Positions 12,753-25,900 of a stretch of 64,000 nt of DNA are shown here, in pieces (position 1 is the stretch's first letter; every line of letters begins with the position of its first letter). A program made the translations under genes and the position numbers. Below the pieces are notes generated by a model that was not told the DNA's origin, did not search any database, and saw only the letters and a program-made list of their open reading frames with translations. The stretch is from Carex sylvatica. Lineage: Eukaryota > Streptophyta > Magnoliopsida > Poales > Cyperaceae. The stretch lies in contig CAXKVR010000932.1 of NCBI GenBank assembly GCA_964058845.1, positions 1 through 64,000 on the forward strand, read 5' to 3'.

Positions 12753-13617
12753 CCTCTTCTTGGTTCTCTATCATCTTTTGTATATCCTTCAAAATATATA
12801 TATTTCTCTTTTTGAAAATTAAAACCGAATATTTTTGACACATTTTAACATGATATTCTTTTTAAAATGAAGGTTAAATGAGAAATTTATAATTTTAAAA
12901 TACATTTTAATATGAAAGACAATAAATTGAATATTTTTTTATTTTTAGAAAATAAAAGAAGAAATATATTATTGTAACTTTAAGAAAAATATAAAAATTT
13001 TATGAAGAATATGTAAAAAAAAAATATTACTATCAGGAACCAAGACTGAATGATTCCTTGCTAGTCATGTGCCTTTGTGGGGCCCACATCACCAACATTG
13101 CCCAACCAATCAAAGAGGACAGATCTTTTCTCCTTCTTTTATTGGTCTTTTGTAGATTGATCTGTGTTGCAATCCGTGTCAAAGATGTAACATTTATAGA
13201 GAACTGTATGTCTCACGAACTGTTATACGGCTAAAACTGTAGAAATAATTTCCAACCAAACATAACAGCTGTTTCTTTATTGCTTTTGTTTTGTTCTTGA
13301 CCTTGTTAATTTTAAAAATTACAAAAGCTTTGTAGGAAGAGCTTATTATGTTTTAAAATATTGGCATAATATAGTTGATTTATTTTGTTAATGTTAGTTG
13401 CAAAATATATGATAGCTATTATTTTACTTTTATGGTGCACTAAAGAAATATCTTTTCCTTATCGATATTTTTATCTTATTAAATTTAAATCTACGTACGT
13501 ACTAAAACTTAAGCGTTTACAATTTGCAGATGTATGATATTTATAATATAATGCACCAACTTATATATTCATTAATTCTTCAATAAACAATCATTTATTT
13601 GTATAATTTTTACAATA
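12753..13617. other. Intergenic, nothing recognised
   Basis: AT-rich with no open frame or termini. A GGGGCCCAC word at 13,079 is similar to those near 60,360 and 60,720, but the similarity is too short to interpret. Confidence 0.5.
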
Positions 13618-13654
13618 CTAGTCAAGTGCCCGTGCATTGCAACGGGAATTAAAA
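13618..13654 (-). other. Helitron 3' terminus (hairpin + CTAG)
   Basis: On the minus strand a GC-rich hairpin (arms CCCGT(T)GC and GCACGGG, loop AAT) is followed after 7 bases by CTAG at the host T. This is the canonical Helitron 3' layout. A degenerate copy lies at 45,868-45,900. Confidence 0.8.
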
Positions 13655-14880
13655 TATCATTTTGATTATTTTTTAAATGTAATTAATTTAAAAATTGATT
13701 GCATAATTATATAATAGTTAATAATAAAATCAAATAAGAATTTTAGTATTTCATCCTAAAAATATCTAATCCATCAAGGACATTGAAACTATGCGCCAAT
13801 TGATACTCTATTTGACCAATAAAACACAGATTTCATACTTTCATATTGTTTCAAGAAGATATCTTTTTTTCTTTTTGCCAGAAATTAGTTTGCAAGCTCA
13901 ATTGAGCCTCAATTAATACCTATATGTCATTGTTGAAGTTCAACTTAACTAAGTACACCGCCACATTAGGACACAGAGCTATTGCCTGGAAATAAAACAC
14001 CCAAAACCTCCAAGCATTAAGAAATTGGATCCACAAAGTACCTTGATTAAATTGAAAAATAATAATTGAATATTGAGTTGTCGAATACAATGACAGATAC
14101 GTACAAATTTGCAAATAAAAGCAATCTCCTAAAATGCAATTGCAAGAAATCTAACCAACCGGGAGGTTAAGGTGACCAATTTCAAAAGTATGTTACAACC
14201 CAAACAAAGTAACGCTAGTAACAAATGAATTGATTTTTCCTAATGCAAACTAAACCCTAAATTGGATGAAAAGGGAGAGAGAAAAACGAAGAAGAATACA
14301 TATGAACTCAGAAAAATAGCACACGCGATCGATAATCCTATGTAGCCGGATATGTACCAAGTCATGTACCAGCAAGTAATTTATAACACAAGAAAATTAT
14401 AAATTACAAGCTCTCAGCCTAAATATCAAGAAAATATTTGATTGTCTTAATCCAAAAATGAAAAACACAGACAGTTATTTCGAGATCGGCAACACCAAAT
14501 CCAACCATACTCGAGCGACATAAATTTGGTTTATCATAAAGCTATGAAAGTGAGACTGTCTCATGTTCATGCACCATCAGCAATGTTGTTATCTTTGATG
14601 TGCTGATGTACAGAACTGCATCCATTAAGACAACACATAAGAAAGCAAGTGTTAGAAAATTCAGAAAATTATGAAACTTGTTTCCAAATGTTCATGTAAC
14701 TGTCTAGTATACACCTGTAAAAGAACGTGGCTTAATTTTGAGTTATTGGGTATTGGTTCTGGTTTGTGACAGAAGGTTATCTCAGTACAATTTTACACCA
14801 GTGATGCATTATTTAGTCTAGGTTCAACTTAATGTTTGATGTAATGTTGAGCTATGTTCAAGCATTAGTTTGGGGCTTAC
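13655..14880. other. Helitron interior, no gene recognised
   Basis: AT-rich sequence without recognisable coding exons. The phrase TGTAGCCGGATATGTACCAA near 14,342 recurs at 16,293 and 16,459, so it belongs to the element's internal repeats. Confidence 0.45.
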
Positions 14881-15157
14881 CTGACATGGATGATTCTCAA
14901 TTCTGGTAGATTCCTCCAGTAAGATGATTCTCATGCAAGTACAAAGACCGCAACTCTAGTAGATTTGCCAGTTCGACAGGGATTTCACATTTTAAATTAT
15001 TAAAACTCAGGTACCTAGAAAATTTATAGAACAAATGTCCATAAGAATCTCACAGGAAAGATGGATACTTTGGAAAAAATGATAAAAAAATGACATGAAG
15101 TGCAACTTGCAGGTGTGTCACTTTCTTCAGCTCACCAATCTCTGGAGGAATCACATC
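14881..15157 (-). pseudogene. Captured LRR-family gene fragment, two exons
   Basis: Two adjoining exons of a plant leucine-rich-repeat protein (extracellular LRR type with xxLxLxxNxLxGxIP units). Exon 15,111-15,157 encodes DVIPPEIGELKKVTHL. Exon 14,881-15,014 continues with YLSFNNLKCEIPVELANLLE and a further LYLHENHLTG unit. They join in frame (THL-YLSFNN) if the intron uses a GC donor (GCAAGT) and the AG at 15,015-15,016. A one-base deletion near 14,915 shifts the frame before PELRIIHV, and a GTAAGC donor follows. No further LRR exons or kinase domain were found, so this is a captured gene piece in the Helitron's orientation. Confidence 0.75.
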
Positions 15158-16171
15158 CTGAAATAAGCACTAAATGATATCTTCTAAGCAAAATGAAATA
15201 AGCACTAACTTATTTCACTTCAAAGGAAATACTAATTGATATCTTCAATTTTTGCATTAATTGTCTAATTCTCTTAAAATACATGTCTAAACATATATAA
15301 AAATTTGTCCATATGGGAATGGATAATTGTGATCTAGGAAAAACTGCTTTTCATATGAAGAATCCATATTGCAAAACTAAAGGAAGCTGTCAGGGTACAA
15401 ATCCGAAAATCTGATTCAAAGGGGAAGCTAATTAGGATATTCCTCAAATTGAATAAATGTTTTAGTGAAGGAAAATTAATGCGCATTTTTTGGTCATTTC
15501 TTTTTCCTAATAGTGACAGAAGCCCAAACAAATTTTATGAACACAAAACTATATGTGACAACTAAAAATATGACAGAACAGGACTAAATACATCAGCTCC
15601 AATAACAGTTCAAGTGAATCAAAATAAAATATATATCATCTACAAATAATACATCTGTTAAAACTTTAATTAGTCAAATCTAAAATTTATTTCACCAATA
15701 TAGTTGTATTCTCGAATAAAATCAGACAATGCTATATTTGGTGCACTTTGGTAACTGAAGGGCAAGTTTTTCACAGTATTCATTGCAATACTATATTTAA
15801 TTAGTCTCATCCTACAATTAATTCAGCCCCTCTAAATAAGGCAAATTACCACAAGTCAAGATTTTTACAACTATGCCCTTAATCTTAATAATATTTCTAT
15901 TTGGTCCTTGTTATCAGAAAATCAGTACCACCATTCACAAGCACACTGGTACTGATTTGGTATCCGTACCAGTACCATATTACTACAAAAATTCAGCAAC
16001 CATCGACAGAGGTCAATAAGCAAGGAAACCCACTGGTACCGATTATCAGAAAATCAACACAACAGTCAGATACATTGCAATGGCATATATAGAGAAATCC
16101 TTATTTTATCTAAGTACAGAAAAATATACCATATGCTTGTCAGAATCCATAGAAGGTAATGGATCAGTAGT
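15158..16171. other. Helitron interior, no gene recognised
   Basis: Contains several TGGTACC/GGTACTG-type words (15,930-16,050) that recur at 19,250-19,290 and 20,820-20,870. I see no exon or terminus. Confidence 0.4.
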
Positions 16172-16493
16172 CACACCAGATTCCTGCCAAAATAAATTGA
16201 AAAGAGGAAGAAGAAAATGAATAGAAAACGAAAATAATATTTCTCATGTATGAGTTGTAGAATAACCTTGTACAGGATATGTAAATCCCATGTAGCCGGA
16301 TATGTACCAAGTCACAACCAGAATTTAGTCAGATATAGTCACACCAGATTGCTGCCAAAATAAATTGAAAAGAGAGAGAAGAAAATGAATAGAAAACAAA
16401 AATAATATTTCTCATGTATGAGTTGTAGAATAACCTTGTACCAGGATATGTAAATCCCATGTAGCCGGATATGTACCAAGTCACAACCAGAAT
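16172..16493. repeat. Tandem duplication, about 165-bp unit
   Basis: Unit 1 (16,172-16,326) and unit 2 (16,338-16,493) are almost identical. Each runs from TCACACCAGATT through GAAAATGAATAGAAAAC and TGTAGCCGGATATGTACCAA to CACAACCAGAATTT. Only a few substitutions and short indels separate them, so the duplication is fairly recent. Non-coding. Confidence 0.85.
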
Positions 16494-17127
16494 TTGTAGT
16501 ATTGCTGCAAATAAATGAGAAAATGCAAATACATTTCTGCAAATATTGCTGCAAATACATGAGAAAATGTAGAAATGAGAAGATCAATAGAACCAAAATC
16601 ACAACATGAGAACATTAAAGAAACCATTCATATCCATAATATATTATCTAATTCTCTACTTGATAATATATTATTTAAAAATGGAATATTAAAGAAACCA
16701 TTCATATCCATAATATAATATGAGTTCAAACATTGAAATTAAATACAAAATATTACCAACCAAACAGGAACAAAGTACATACAAAGTACATAACAAGAAT
16801 AAACCATAACATAATATAATAGGAACATTACCAACCAAAACAGGTACACGACCATAATATCAATATCCTAAACCGCAAAGCAAAACATAACATATACACG
16901 ACAAAGCAAAGCAACATTTGAGAAAAATAGCTACCCAACAAAAGTATAAAAATGACAACATCAAACACAACCATAATATCAATATTCTAAACCCCACACA
17001 TCATTTGACTCCATCATTGCATAATTAAAGAGGCATGTTAATTCTGTGCAAATTAAAGAAAGCTTTAATCAGAAATAAGAGTGATTTATTAAAGATAACA
17101 ACATTCTAATTATTTTTTAAACTTACA
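16494..17127. other. Helitron interior, nothing recognised
   Basis: AT-rich with a short direct repeat (AAGAAACCATTCATATCC at 16,618 and 16,693). No gene seen. Confidence 0.4.
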
Positions 17128-18276
17128 ATTACCTATGTGTCAAGGCCAAGACTTCCGGCATTATTGGATCAAACGTAACACTGCAAATATCTGTGGCTTG
17201 CAAATAATTAACTGCAAATAAATCGATATTTAACATATATTTATACGTTACTAAGAGAGGAATACTGAAAAATGAAAGGAGGACAGATATGAATGTCGTA
17301 CGTGATGTATGAAGGATTACTTTCAGTCGAGTGACAAAGATGACAGACTTATCATGACATGCACGAACAAGCCTCACATGGTTGGTCAAAGGTAAGCCCA
17401 TCAGAACTAATGCAATCACATCGCATCTGGAAAATTAAAGGAGTTGAACAAATGCAACGAATAGAAACACAAAGTTAGTGGGAAATCATCTATATCATAT
17501 AATTTTTACAAGTAACACTATAATTCTAACTCACGTCCAGTCCAGTAGATAAATCTCAAGGGCAGGTACACGATATCCTCCATCCCCATTAAGGTATTCC
17601 ACTTTATGCCCATAACAGACTCGACCCACTACATCTAAAGGAAGGAAATAAAAATTGTAAGGTGTCCATTAAAATTAAGAAAGATTTTTTGGAAACACTA
17701 ATAGCTCGTAAATATTAACTATATGTACAAAAATTAATTACCTATGAGATGATTGCCGTGTTGGATCCCGTAAATTGTTTCAATGGATGACACCATGGGG
17801 TAAAGAGGAAGATTACATATGATTTGAGGAAGAGGAAGGATAGTGGTATCTTTGTGAAAAGCAATTTGACAATCTCGATCCACTATTTTACATTTAGCAA
17901 AAGTAATATACTTTTCATATGCCGGTTCGACTTTGAAACCTTTAGACAAATCAAATGGCCAACTTGAACTCAGTTTTCTACATACAATTTCATCTTGTTC
18001 GAAACTTTGGCCAACATTTTTTCTCTCTAAAAGAAGCAAATGCTAAAAGATGCAACACAGATATCGAGACAATAACAGCATGTAGGAAATAGTATAACTA
18101 AATATGACAAATTGAAATAATAATGCGATTCTTATATCATTATCTAGAAGGACCAAGTAAAGTTTGTTATTACGGCGAGTCTTCCACATGAAATGCACTC
18201 GCATGGCATTCATATCCCACCAGAAGTAATTTAGACACTCAAGTTGAGCAAATTTTTCCACCGTAAGAAAACCCAT
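17128..18276 (-). pseudogene. RPA70/DUF223-like OB-fold gene fragment
   Basis: Several exons of a replication-protein-A large-subunit-like protein of the DUF223 type, which is encoded by or associated with plant Helitrons and binds single-stranded DNA. The first piece starts at ATG 18,276 and has the OB-fold strand pattern ending LYLVLLDNDIRI. A second exon (about 17,745-18,030) carries FKVEPAYEKYITF and ends at NHLI. It joins in frame to exon 17,535-17,637 (DVVGRVCYGHKVEYL), giving the family's HLIDVVGRV motif. A further exon starts CDVIALVL near 17,427, with SVIFVTRLKV, and continues after an intron to VTFDPIMPEVLAL, ending at a GTAATT donor near 17,128. Introns and splice signals are kept, so genomic DNA was captured. 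I found no later exon, so the gene is incomplete. It is either captured or a decayed Helitron gene. Confidence 0.65.
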
Positions 18277-19360
18277 TGCTTGACTGCCATAAAGAAACTC
18301 TTATATTTATATGAAAATGTTATCACTTTATGTTTAATTACAAAAATGTTGTGGAAAAACAGTAAAACTTTGTGCGTCGACGTTACATCCATCAAAATTT
18401 GGTAAGATCAACCGAGAAGAGATCAATATGCAGAGAAGAGATCAATTTTTAACAATTTTTTAACACAAACTATATGAGTCAACAACTCAACATGCATTTT
18501 GATACAAAGAAATAAAATTTCCATGTAGCCATTTGTACACAATGAATTTCTAAAGTATGGTTGTTCAGGAAAGGGTAAAATAACCAACAGAGTCAAAATC
18601 TCATGTTAAAATTGATAAATTGGACATTTAAAAATTGCAGGAAAGTATAGAGATAACCACAAAAGCCCCAGTGACATAATCATCTAAAAATGGCCTCTTG
18701 TTATCTAAAATTTCAAAGATCATGAGTACAATAGAAAGACCAAATCTGTAGCACAAAACATGGGTGCGCTATGTACTAAATACCCTTGAGCAATACCAGT
18801 ATAATAACATTGCTGTTTACAGCATACCAGTATAAAAAAAAAGTGCAAACTGAAACAAGTATGCAATAAAAAGGAATGAATTTTGTCAGAAGTGCAATTG
18901 TATAAACCCTCAGCAAAATAGAAAGCAAAAGAAAAAAGTACCTCAGCAGAGACGAAAAACCCTTGTGTACTCACAATATTCGAGCTTGGAGATTGCACAA
19001 AAGAGACCCCGTCGAGATCACTGAAATTTGGACAAGAGATATATAGAGAGAAATTAAAGAAGCAACATTTTAATGGAAGTTATTTCTTTCTGTTCATACA
19101 CATCAGGGATAATTCCAATTTTAAGTTCCAATTTTACATTCAAATCCCTCTGGCAAGGATAATTACTAATTCAAGTAATTTACCAGATTACACCTTTTTT
19201 TTTTCTTTCTATGCATACATGTCAGGACTTCAAAAGCAACTACTGCATCAGTACCAGGAAAACACTGGTACCATTGGTACCAATGTACAGACAGTTGCCA
19301 AGTTGGACAATAGTCGGGGTGTCCTACTGAGTCAAATAAATAGGCGATTGGATGCCAAAA
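18277..19360. other. Helitron interior, no gene recognised
   Basis: AT-rich with GGTACC-containing words near 19,256-19,284. Open frames here have no identifiable domain. Confidence 0.4.
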
Positions 19361-19389
19361 AAAATATGCATGCTATTAGTAGTAGAGGA
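19361..19389 (-). other. Internal Helitron-type 5' end
   Basis: On the minus strand this reads A|TCCTCTACTACTAATAGCAT and then GCATATTTTTTTT, nearly the same as the right edge at 34,318-34,348 (TCCTCCCTACTAATAGCATG). It may be the true 5' end of a 5.8-kb Helitron starting at 13,618, or an end left by a nested insertion. Confidence 0.5.
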
Positions 19390-22222
19390 TAATGACAAAA
19401 CCTATACTAAGTTCATGGAAGTTTAGCACAAAATATCACATATATACACTTCCCCAATATGTATAAAAAAACAAATTTACATTTACTCTTTAAAAGTTTT
19501 ATCTAGGTGAGTCATTTTGTAATTTGAATACAAAAATATCGATCCATAGTATAGACCAATCTGTGCTATATATAGTACCATAGACTCACTCAACAACAAA
19601 AATAATAAGAATAAGATGTTGTAATTTCAGCCATAAGATGCCATAATTTCAGCTAGTATCCTACATGGGATGCTATAATTTCAGCTAGTATAAATACCTT
19701 GACTATGCTTCAATGTTAAATTAAGTCGTTTTATTTAAGAAAGATATTGTCCTTAAATAAATAGTAAACCAAAATTCAATCTAACTATGCAACAGTAAAC
19801 TAATTCGTGTACCAGTAAATCAGATTAAAATGGAAATTTTCAAAATTCACCAAAATTACTCTCCGAAACTCATTTTAATGATAATGGTATAAACAAATGG
19901 AAAAATACATTTTAGTAACTGATGTAAAATTGAGCAAAATTACTCTCCGAACCTGATGTAAAATACGTTTTTTGGAATTATTTCAGTACAATCATTTAGG
20001 CTTGTGCGCTGCATGAAGCCAAAACATATACTTTTGAAAAGTAAGTTAACACAGCACCAATAATACTATTGATAAAGTAAATGAGTTTAGGGTTTACATT
20101 TGTCATATTAAAACCTAAGTTCAATTCTAGGGAATGTAGAGAACATAAGGACACTTGCTCTATATGAAATAGAAATAGAGAACATAATTGACCTATATTA
20201 AAAGATAAGAAATAGAGAACATGATTGACATGTAGACCCTCAGTAGATTAATTAATCCTATTTCAACACTTGCTCTATATAATTGACCGATGTAAAATCA
20301 AAGTCCCCAACTTTAAGCACATAAGGACACTTGCTACATTTTTGGAAGTGGTTGTACAGTGGCTGTACAGTGCCTACTATAACCTCCATATAATTACACA
20401 TATATGCCGATTAGCTTCAATTATACATATAGCCTTTGAGGTCTTATGCTGATTAGTGTCTACTACAGACCATCAAGCAATTCAATTATCAATTTCACAA
20501 GCAAAGGAAATCAAACAAGGAAGCAATCAACATTTCATAATAACTATATATGTACCTCGGCTTTCTTATAACTTCTGTCAAAGTGAGAAGGCTTATGTTG
20601 ATGTGACAGCCTTCTTCAAGTGTCTTGCGCTTCGATGTGTCTTCACTCCCAAAAATCTGATATGGATGATAATTAAAGTTATTGCCTAATTATAATTAGG
20701 TTCAAACTGTAAATAATACAAATTTTTAGATTTTGGCCTAGCTATTCTTGCTTTAAAGTGTTCACATGTAAGTAATCTAGAATTAAGGTACAAGGGTATT
20801 TGGGGACATCATGATATATTGCTGGTACAGTGGCTGGTACAGTGGTACTGGTACAGTGGCTGGTACACACTATAGCTGGTTCTAATTATCCTACAACCTA
20901 GATCAACATAAAAAATGGAAATCGAACCAGCAATAACATTTTCAATTTCTGCTCATCTCTCTAATTCAGACATCAAAATCCAATACAAAAATGATCAATT
21001 TCACTCAAAAGAAGGAACTGTGTTGATAGGTTTGAGATGTTGTTACCATCTAAGTTTATATAGGCAGACACGAAACATAAAGTAAAGACAGATTTGCGAG
21101 TGATTGATACATAATTAAATTTATTATTGCAGCTATTATATTTCTTATTAAAATTAATTAACAGTAAAAAACACAGGAATTAAATTTATTCCTCATTAAA
21201 GCTCAAAACAGAATGATCTCATTAAACAATTTTAATAAATGAAAGTCAGAGAGCAAAACAGATATGAGACTACTTTCATACATTGAATTATCCCTACTCC
21301 ATTTAAGTACCGCTCATTTACATTTGATCCCTGAAATTTCAAAATTTTCATTTTTATCTCTATGCATTCTAGTTAGTAACAATTGGGGGTGGCATCACCA
21401 TTTCAGTAAAAAAAAGAAATCCAGACAACAACCCAAAATAACTAAAATACAATCAAAATACCCACATTTCATGTCAACATCTGTTAGGACTGACTTTGTT
21501 TTCATTAGTTTTATGTAATAAATTTCCTCATGTTTTGCTGAAGTTTTGTGTATTGACAAGTCTACAGTACAGTTTTATTGCCTTATGCTATAACAACAGG
21601 CTCTCTGTAAATCATACCGGTAGAACTGAAGCTAGCAGAGGCAGACTACCGACAACTCGCGGGTATTGAATTGCCCAAGCTCAAGCTCAAAAATATTGAA
21701 TTGCCCAATCTGCATCAAACAAAAGACAAAATCGATACAAAAATTAAACCCCAATAACAATATTATACCTTCATATAGAAGCTTATCAGAGTAATGTTTG
21801 TCCCACGACTCGCGGGTATTGGCTACCTCACAAAAATGGGCTTGGTTATGTGCTTGTGTCCCACAATTTTAATTGGTTTTATTCCTATAGCTCAAATACA
21901 ACACAAGCACAGAACCAAGCACGCAAGCAACACAAGCAGCACAACAACACAAGAAGCAAAATTTACAAAGAAGCATACAATGAAGATAGAAACAAGCATA
22001 AAATGAAGCAAAATTTACAAAGAAATGATATGCTTATACTGAAATTTACAAAGAAAACACTATTATGCATGCTCATAAATACTAATGACATGCTTAATTT
22101 ATTGGCCTTATCAAACTGAAATTTTATTTTGATTTGAATAACCAAGTTCTGACAAGAAAGATAAGCAAAATTACATATTGGTACACTATCTTTCTGAAAA
22201 TCATAGAATGCTTAAAATCCAA
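19390..22222. other. Helitron interior, repeats only
   Basis: No gene recognised. Internal features are CTGGTACAGTGG-type tandem words at 20,820-20,870 and the phrase CGACTCGCGGGTATTG-like at 21,653 and 21,808. The block at 21,061-21,245 is listed separately. Short frames (for example 21,794-22,006) have no domain. Confidence 0.4.
21061..21245. repeat. Block shared with the short Helitron
   Basis: About 180 bp, from CAGACACGAAACATAAAGTA to CATTAAACAATTTTAA. It recurs almost unchanged at 46,505-46,682 next to the superoxide dismutase fragment. This links the two Helitrons as relatives. Confidence 0.85.
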
Positions 22223-22700
22223 CACTAGTGGAAAATAACGAATCAGGATCGGTTATATACGCATATTAGTATCGGAATACAACCGATCCTGATGAAGGTG
22301 ATACAGATACTACAATAATCTGGATCGGATTTAAATGAAACCGATCCAGATAGTTATTTTCTGAATTTAAAAATTAAAAACTTTTTAATATTAATCTAGA
22401 TCGGTTGTATAATAGGGAACCGATCCAGATAGTCAGTTATCTGGATCGGTTCACTATTATACAACCGATCCAGATTAATATTAAAAAAAATTTAATTTTT
22501 AAATTCAGAAAATAACTATCTGGATCGGTTCCATTTAAAACCGATCCAGATAGTCAGTTATCTAGATCGGTTTTAAATAGAACCGATCCTAATAGTTCTT
22601 TTTAATTATTTTTTAATTTTTTAAATTCAGATTATTGACTATCTGGATCGGGTCAAAACTAAAAACCGATCCAGATAGTTAAATTGAATCAAATTTTTTT
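22223..22700. repeat. CACTA left terminus and subterminal repeats
   Basis: After the CACTAGTGGAAAA end come about a dozen copies of the 12-13-bp word ATCTGGATCGGTT in both orientations, several as facing pairs that form short palindromes. In En/Spm elements such repeats bind the accessory protein TNPA, so I infer the same role here. Confidence 0.9.
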
Positions 22701-22914
22701 TTTTTTATTAAATGACCAGCTTCCATATTTTGCTGGCCAAAATTTTACTAAATTATCACAAATCCGAAATGAAATGTCACACATCCTAAAATTATGTTTC
22801 ATACACATACACATCCTAAATTAGCTATGACATACACATCCTAAATTAAATATCATACACATCCTAAATTATTACAAAAAATTCATGTTCATGCAAATTA
22901 AAATTACACACATC

Positions 22915-25900
22915 CTATAATGTTGTACTTATTCTCGGCCTAATCTCATGTAAAAAAATTTTAACCCACATTTTCCGAAAATCTCCCAAGCGTTGTACAT
23001 TATGTTTAACGGGAATATCCTGCATTTTTAAAAAGATAGAAGAGCATGCACAATTAATTTTGTATTTTATTATATTTGAAGCAACAATTTATTATTACTT
23101 TTGAAAAATATATAAATGCATATATACCCTTAAGTTCGGAAAAGAATTGAGGTGTTCGCTTATTATGTCTTGCATGAGCAACATGACATAATATGCACAT
23201 TTCCAGCCGGCTGGTTGTTGTGGGCACTATATAACAAGTTTGTAAAAAATAAAATGTAAGTTAATGAGCATACCAATGATTTATATGTTTAGATATTCAC
23301 AAATTTTTGCATCTAGGTCCTTATAATCATATCTCAATAGAAACTATTACCTTACAATCGTTATGAACAATTAAAGAAGTACCCATTTCCCTGGTGAAGG
23401 CACTGTTGAAATATGAACAAATTGAACAATCAGTACTCACGAGAGATATTTAAAATGATAATATAATAATAAAATCATTAGAATTCTAAACAAACATAAA
23501 ATTAAGAAAGTCACTTACTCCTTGACCGCAGCAGTGATCATTGGCATTTTTTTGCTCTTCTTATCGGAATCGTACACGTACAAGGAACGTTCTCTTGGTA
23601 TAAGCACGGTCAATATCCAATAATTTCTGCATGTTAGGTTTGTAGCATGTCATATTCTATAATTTATATGAATTGAAAGAAATATAATAAAATTATAATA
23701 TATATATAACACTAACATTTGATGGTAAGGTATGAAGATCAATCTCTTGTTCCGATTCTCTTGGAGTGCTTTCCTCATGTATTGAAGAACACCTCCTTGG
23801 TCATCATGCAGCAAGATGGCATTTGTTCGCTGGGGGTCCATGAAACCAATCTGCTCATCGGGAAATTCCTCCTTGATGAATTTGTGCCAATACCTAGAAA
23901 AAAGAAGGCATACATGTGTTCTCAAGTTTGTGAAATTTGAATTAAAAGTATTGAATTCTACAATTATTACGAATATTAAACTCACAACATCCATATCTGA
24001 ATGACTGGTCCAGTGAGCCACTCTCGTGGTGTAAGCAAGGCCGCATAATCATATTCATAAACGTATATGGACTCTGCTGAACAGAAAAGATCAAGTGGCG
24101 GATCGATTTTGAATGAACTACCATCTAGCTCTGAAAATCGATCACTCAGCTGCTTGAATGTTCGTCCCAGCTTTTCAAAATTGATATGATCAAACGCGTT
24201 GATGTGACTCGTTGTGTTTCGATCTCCAGGAACTTGCACCTCTTCGCGTGGTTCCTGCAAAATTTCATAATAAATTGAAATAAAATCCAAAATCAACTAT
24301 AACTCTATCATATAGATACAAATTAAGAAGTATAAGAACTTAATAATAATATACCTCATCTGAACCTGTCAATATCATGGACATCGGCCATGCAGTGAAA
24401 CTGTCGAGGACCGATGCAAGGGTTAACTGCTCGCCATTTGGTACAGGTAAGAGGAGTTCTATGAAGTCTGCATCACGAATAGCATCCACCGTTACTCTTG
24501 CATGGTCGGACAGCATAGGCAAACCGTGAATTGTTCCACCTTGTACAACTGGAACATGAATTGTCCCTAAGGCCACTACAAGAGTATTCCCACCTACATT
24601 CGCCTGGAGTCTGCAGCTTAGTTCTGCCTCGTGTACAAATACATGTATTTACTCGAATAAAATCTAAATATGTATGAAATTAAAGCATAGGCCTACTGAT
24701 TCAAATCTGAATTTGCATTACCTCAGTAAACTTGAAAAAATTTGCAGATGGTTTGACTGACTGACAGCTGCTCTGAACGACTGTTGGGCTATATGTCTTT
24801 TCTTGTTGGCCCATTGTCTGCTGAAGCATCATTGCAAGCTCAGCTTTCATTTCTTCTTTCATTTCTTTCCGCAATCTCACCTCCATTCCTCTTACTCTCT
24901 CCTCCACTCTTTGATCCACTCTCGCATCAAATTCTTCTATGGATCTCGAGTAAGTAGTAGTGTGTCTCCTCCTTATCGAGCTCTTACCGAATGTTGTTGT
25001 CATTGGAATCAGACCTCCCACTACTCTCACTCTCCCGGGATGTTCCTGATTTGTCAGAGATTTTCCCAGAACATCATCGTATCGTACGACGGCCAGCTGG
25101 CCTTGTTTAAAAGCCGCTTCTTGTTCTTCCTGAAATGACAACATAAATGTTATAACAAAATAAATTAAAGTTGAGGTTTCAATGAATGACAATATCTAAA
25201 TACTTACAATTCTGTTGATGACCGGTAAGTATGTATTTGGATAAAAGCGTTCCTTGGTCTCGTCTGAGAGCTTCTGTCTTCCTAGTTTTCATGTGACGTG
25301 CCTATGCTCAACCGACAAATCAAGAAGCTCCTCTGGTGTCAATGCAGTACTAGTTGACCCTTGGGAAGATGGATCAGTAGATGCTTTCTCGTTTGCAATC
25401 GTCTGCATAGCATCTCTGAGTCTACTTTGAAAACCCTCACCATTATAACCTCTGGATCCTAAGAAATGCAGATACTCGTTGTGGGCCTGATTCGCCTTTC
25501 CAGTCTGGCTGGCATCCTACAATTTGAACAAAGAAACAATTAGCCTCAATTATAAAAAAAATTGAATTCTTAATTAATTATAGACAAGGTAGGTGGTCCA
25601 TAGTAACTATCATACATCAAATTTCTCCGTCTCTCGGTACTTGCAAAATTCTTCCCAGTCTTGTTCTTCAATCTGGAGCTTACCAAAATTGGGCGTCTCA
25701 CCCTTGCGCCACACTTTAGTCATTTTGGTTCGCCACTTCCGGTGATAAGTAGCCATTTTCTGATAATAATATTTCTGCACCTCTTCGTTGTCGACTATGC
25801 CCCAGTCCACCTTACAAACAAATAGAAATAAAAAATTTAGAGTTAGTTAATATCAAATGAAATCTTGTGAAATTAGTACCAAAATTTGTTTACCTTAAGT

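Noticed and set aside
12643..12843. Frame with a poly-Asn tract
   Set aside because: Translation of a (TAT)n microsatellite.
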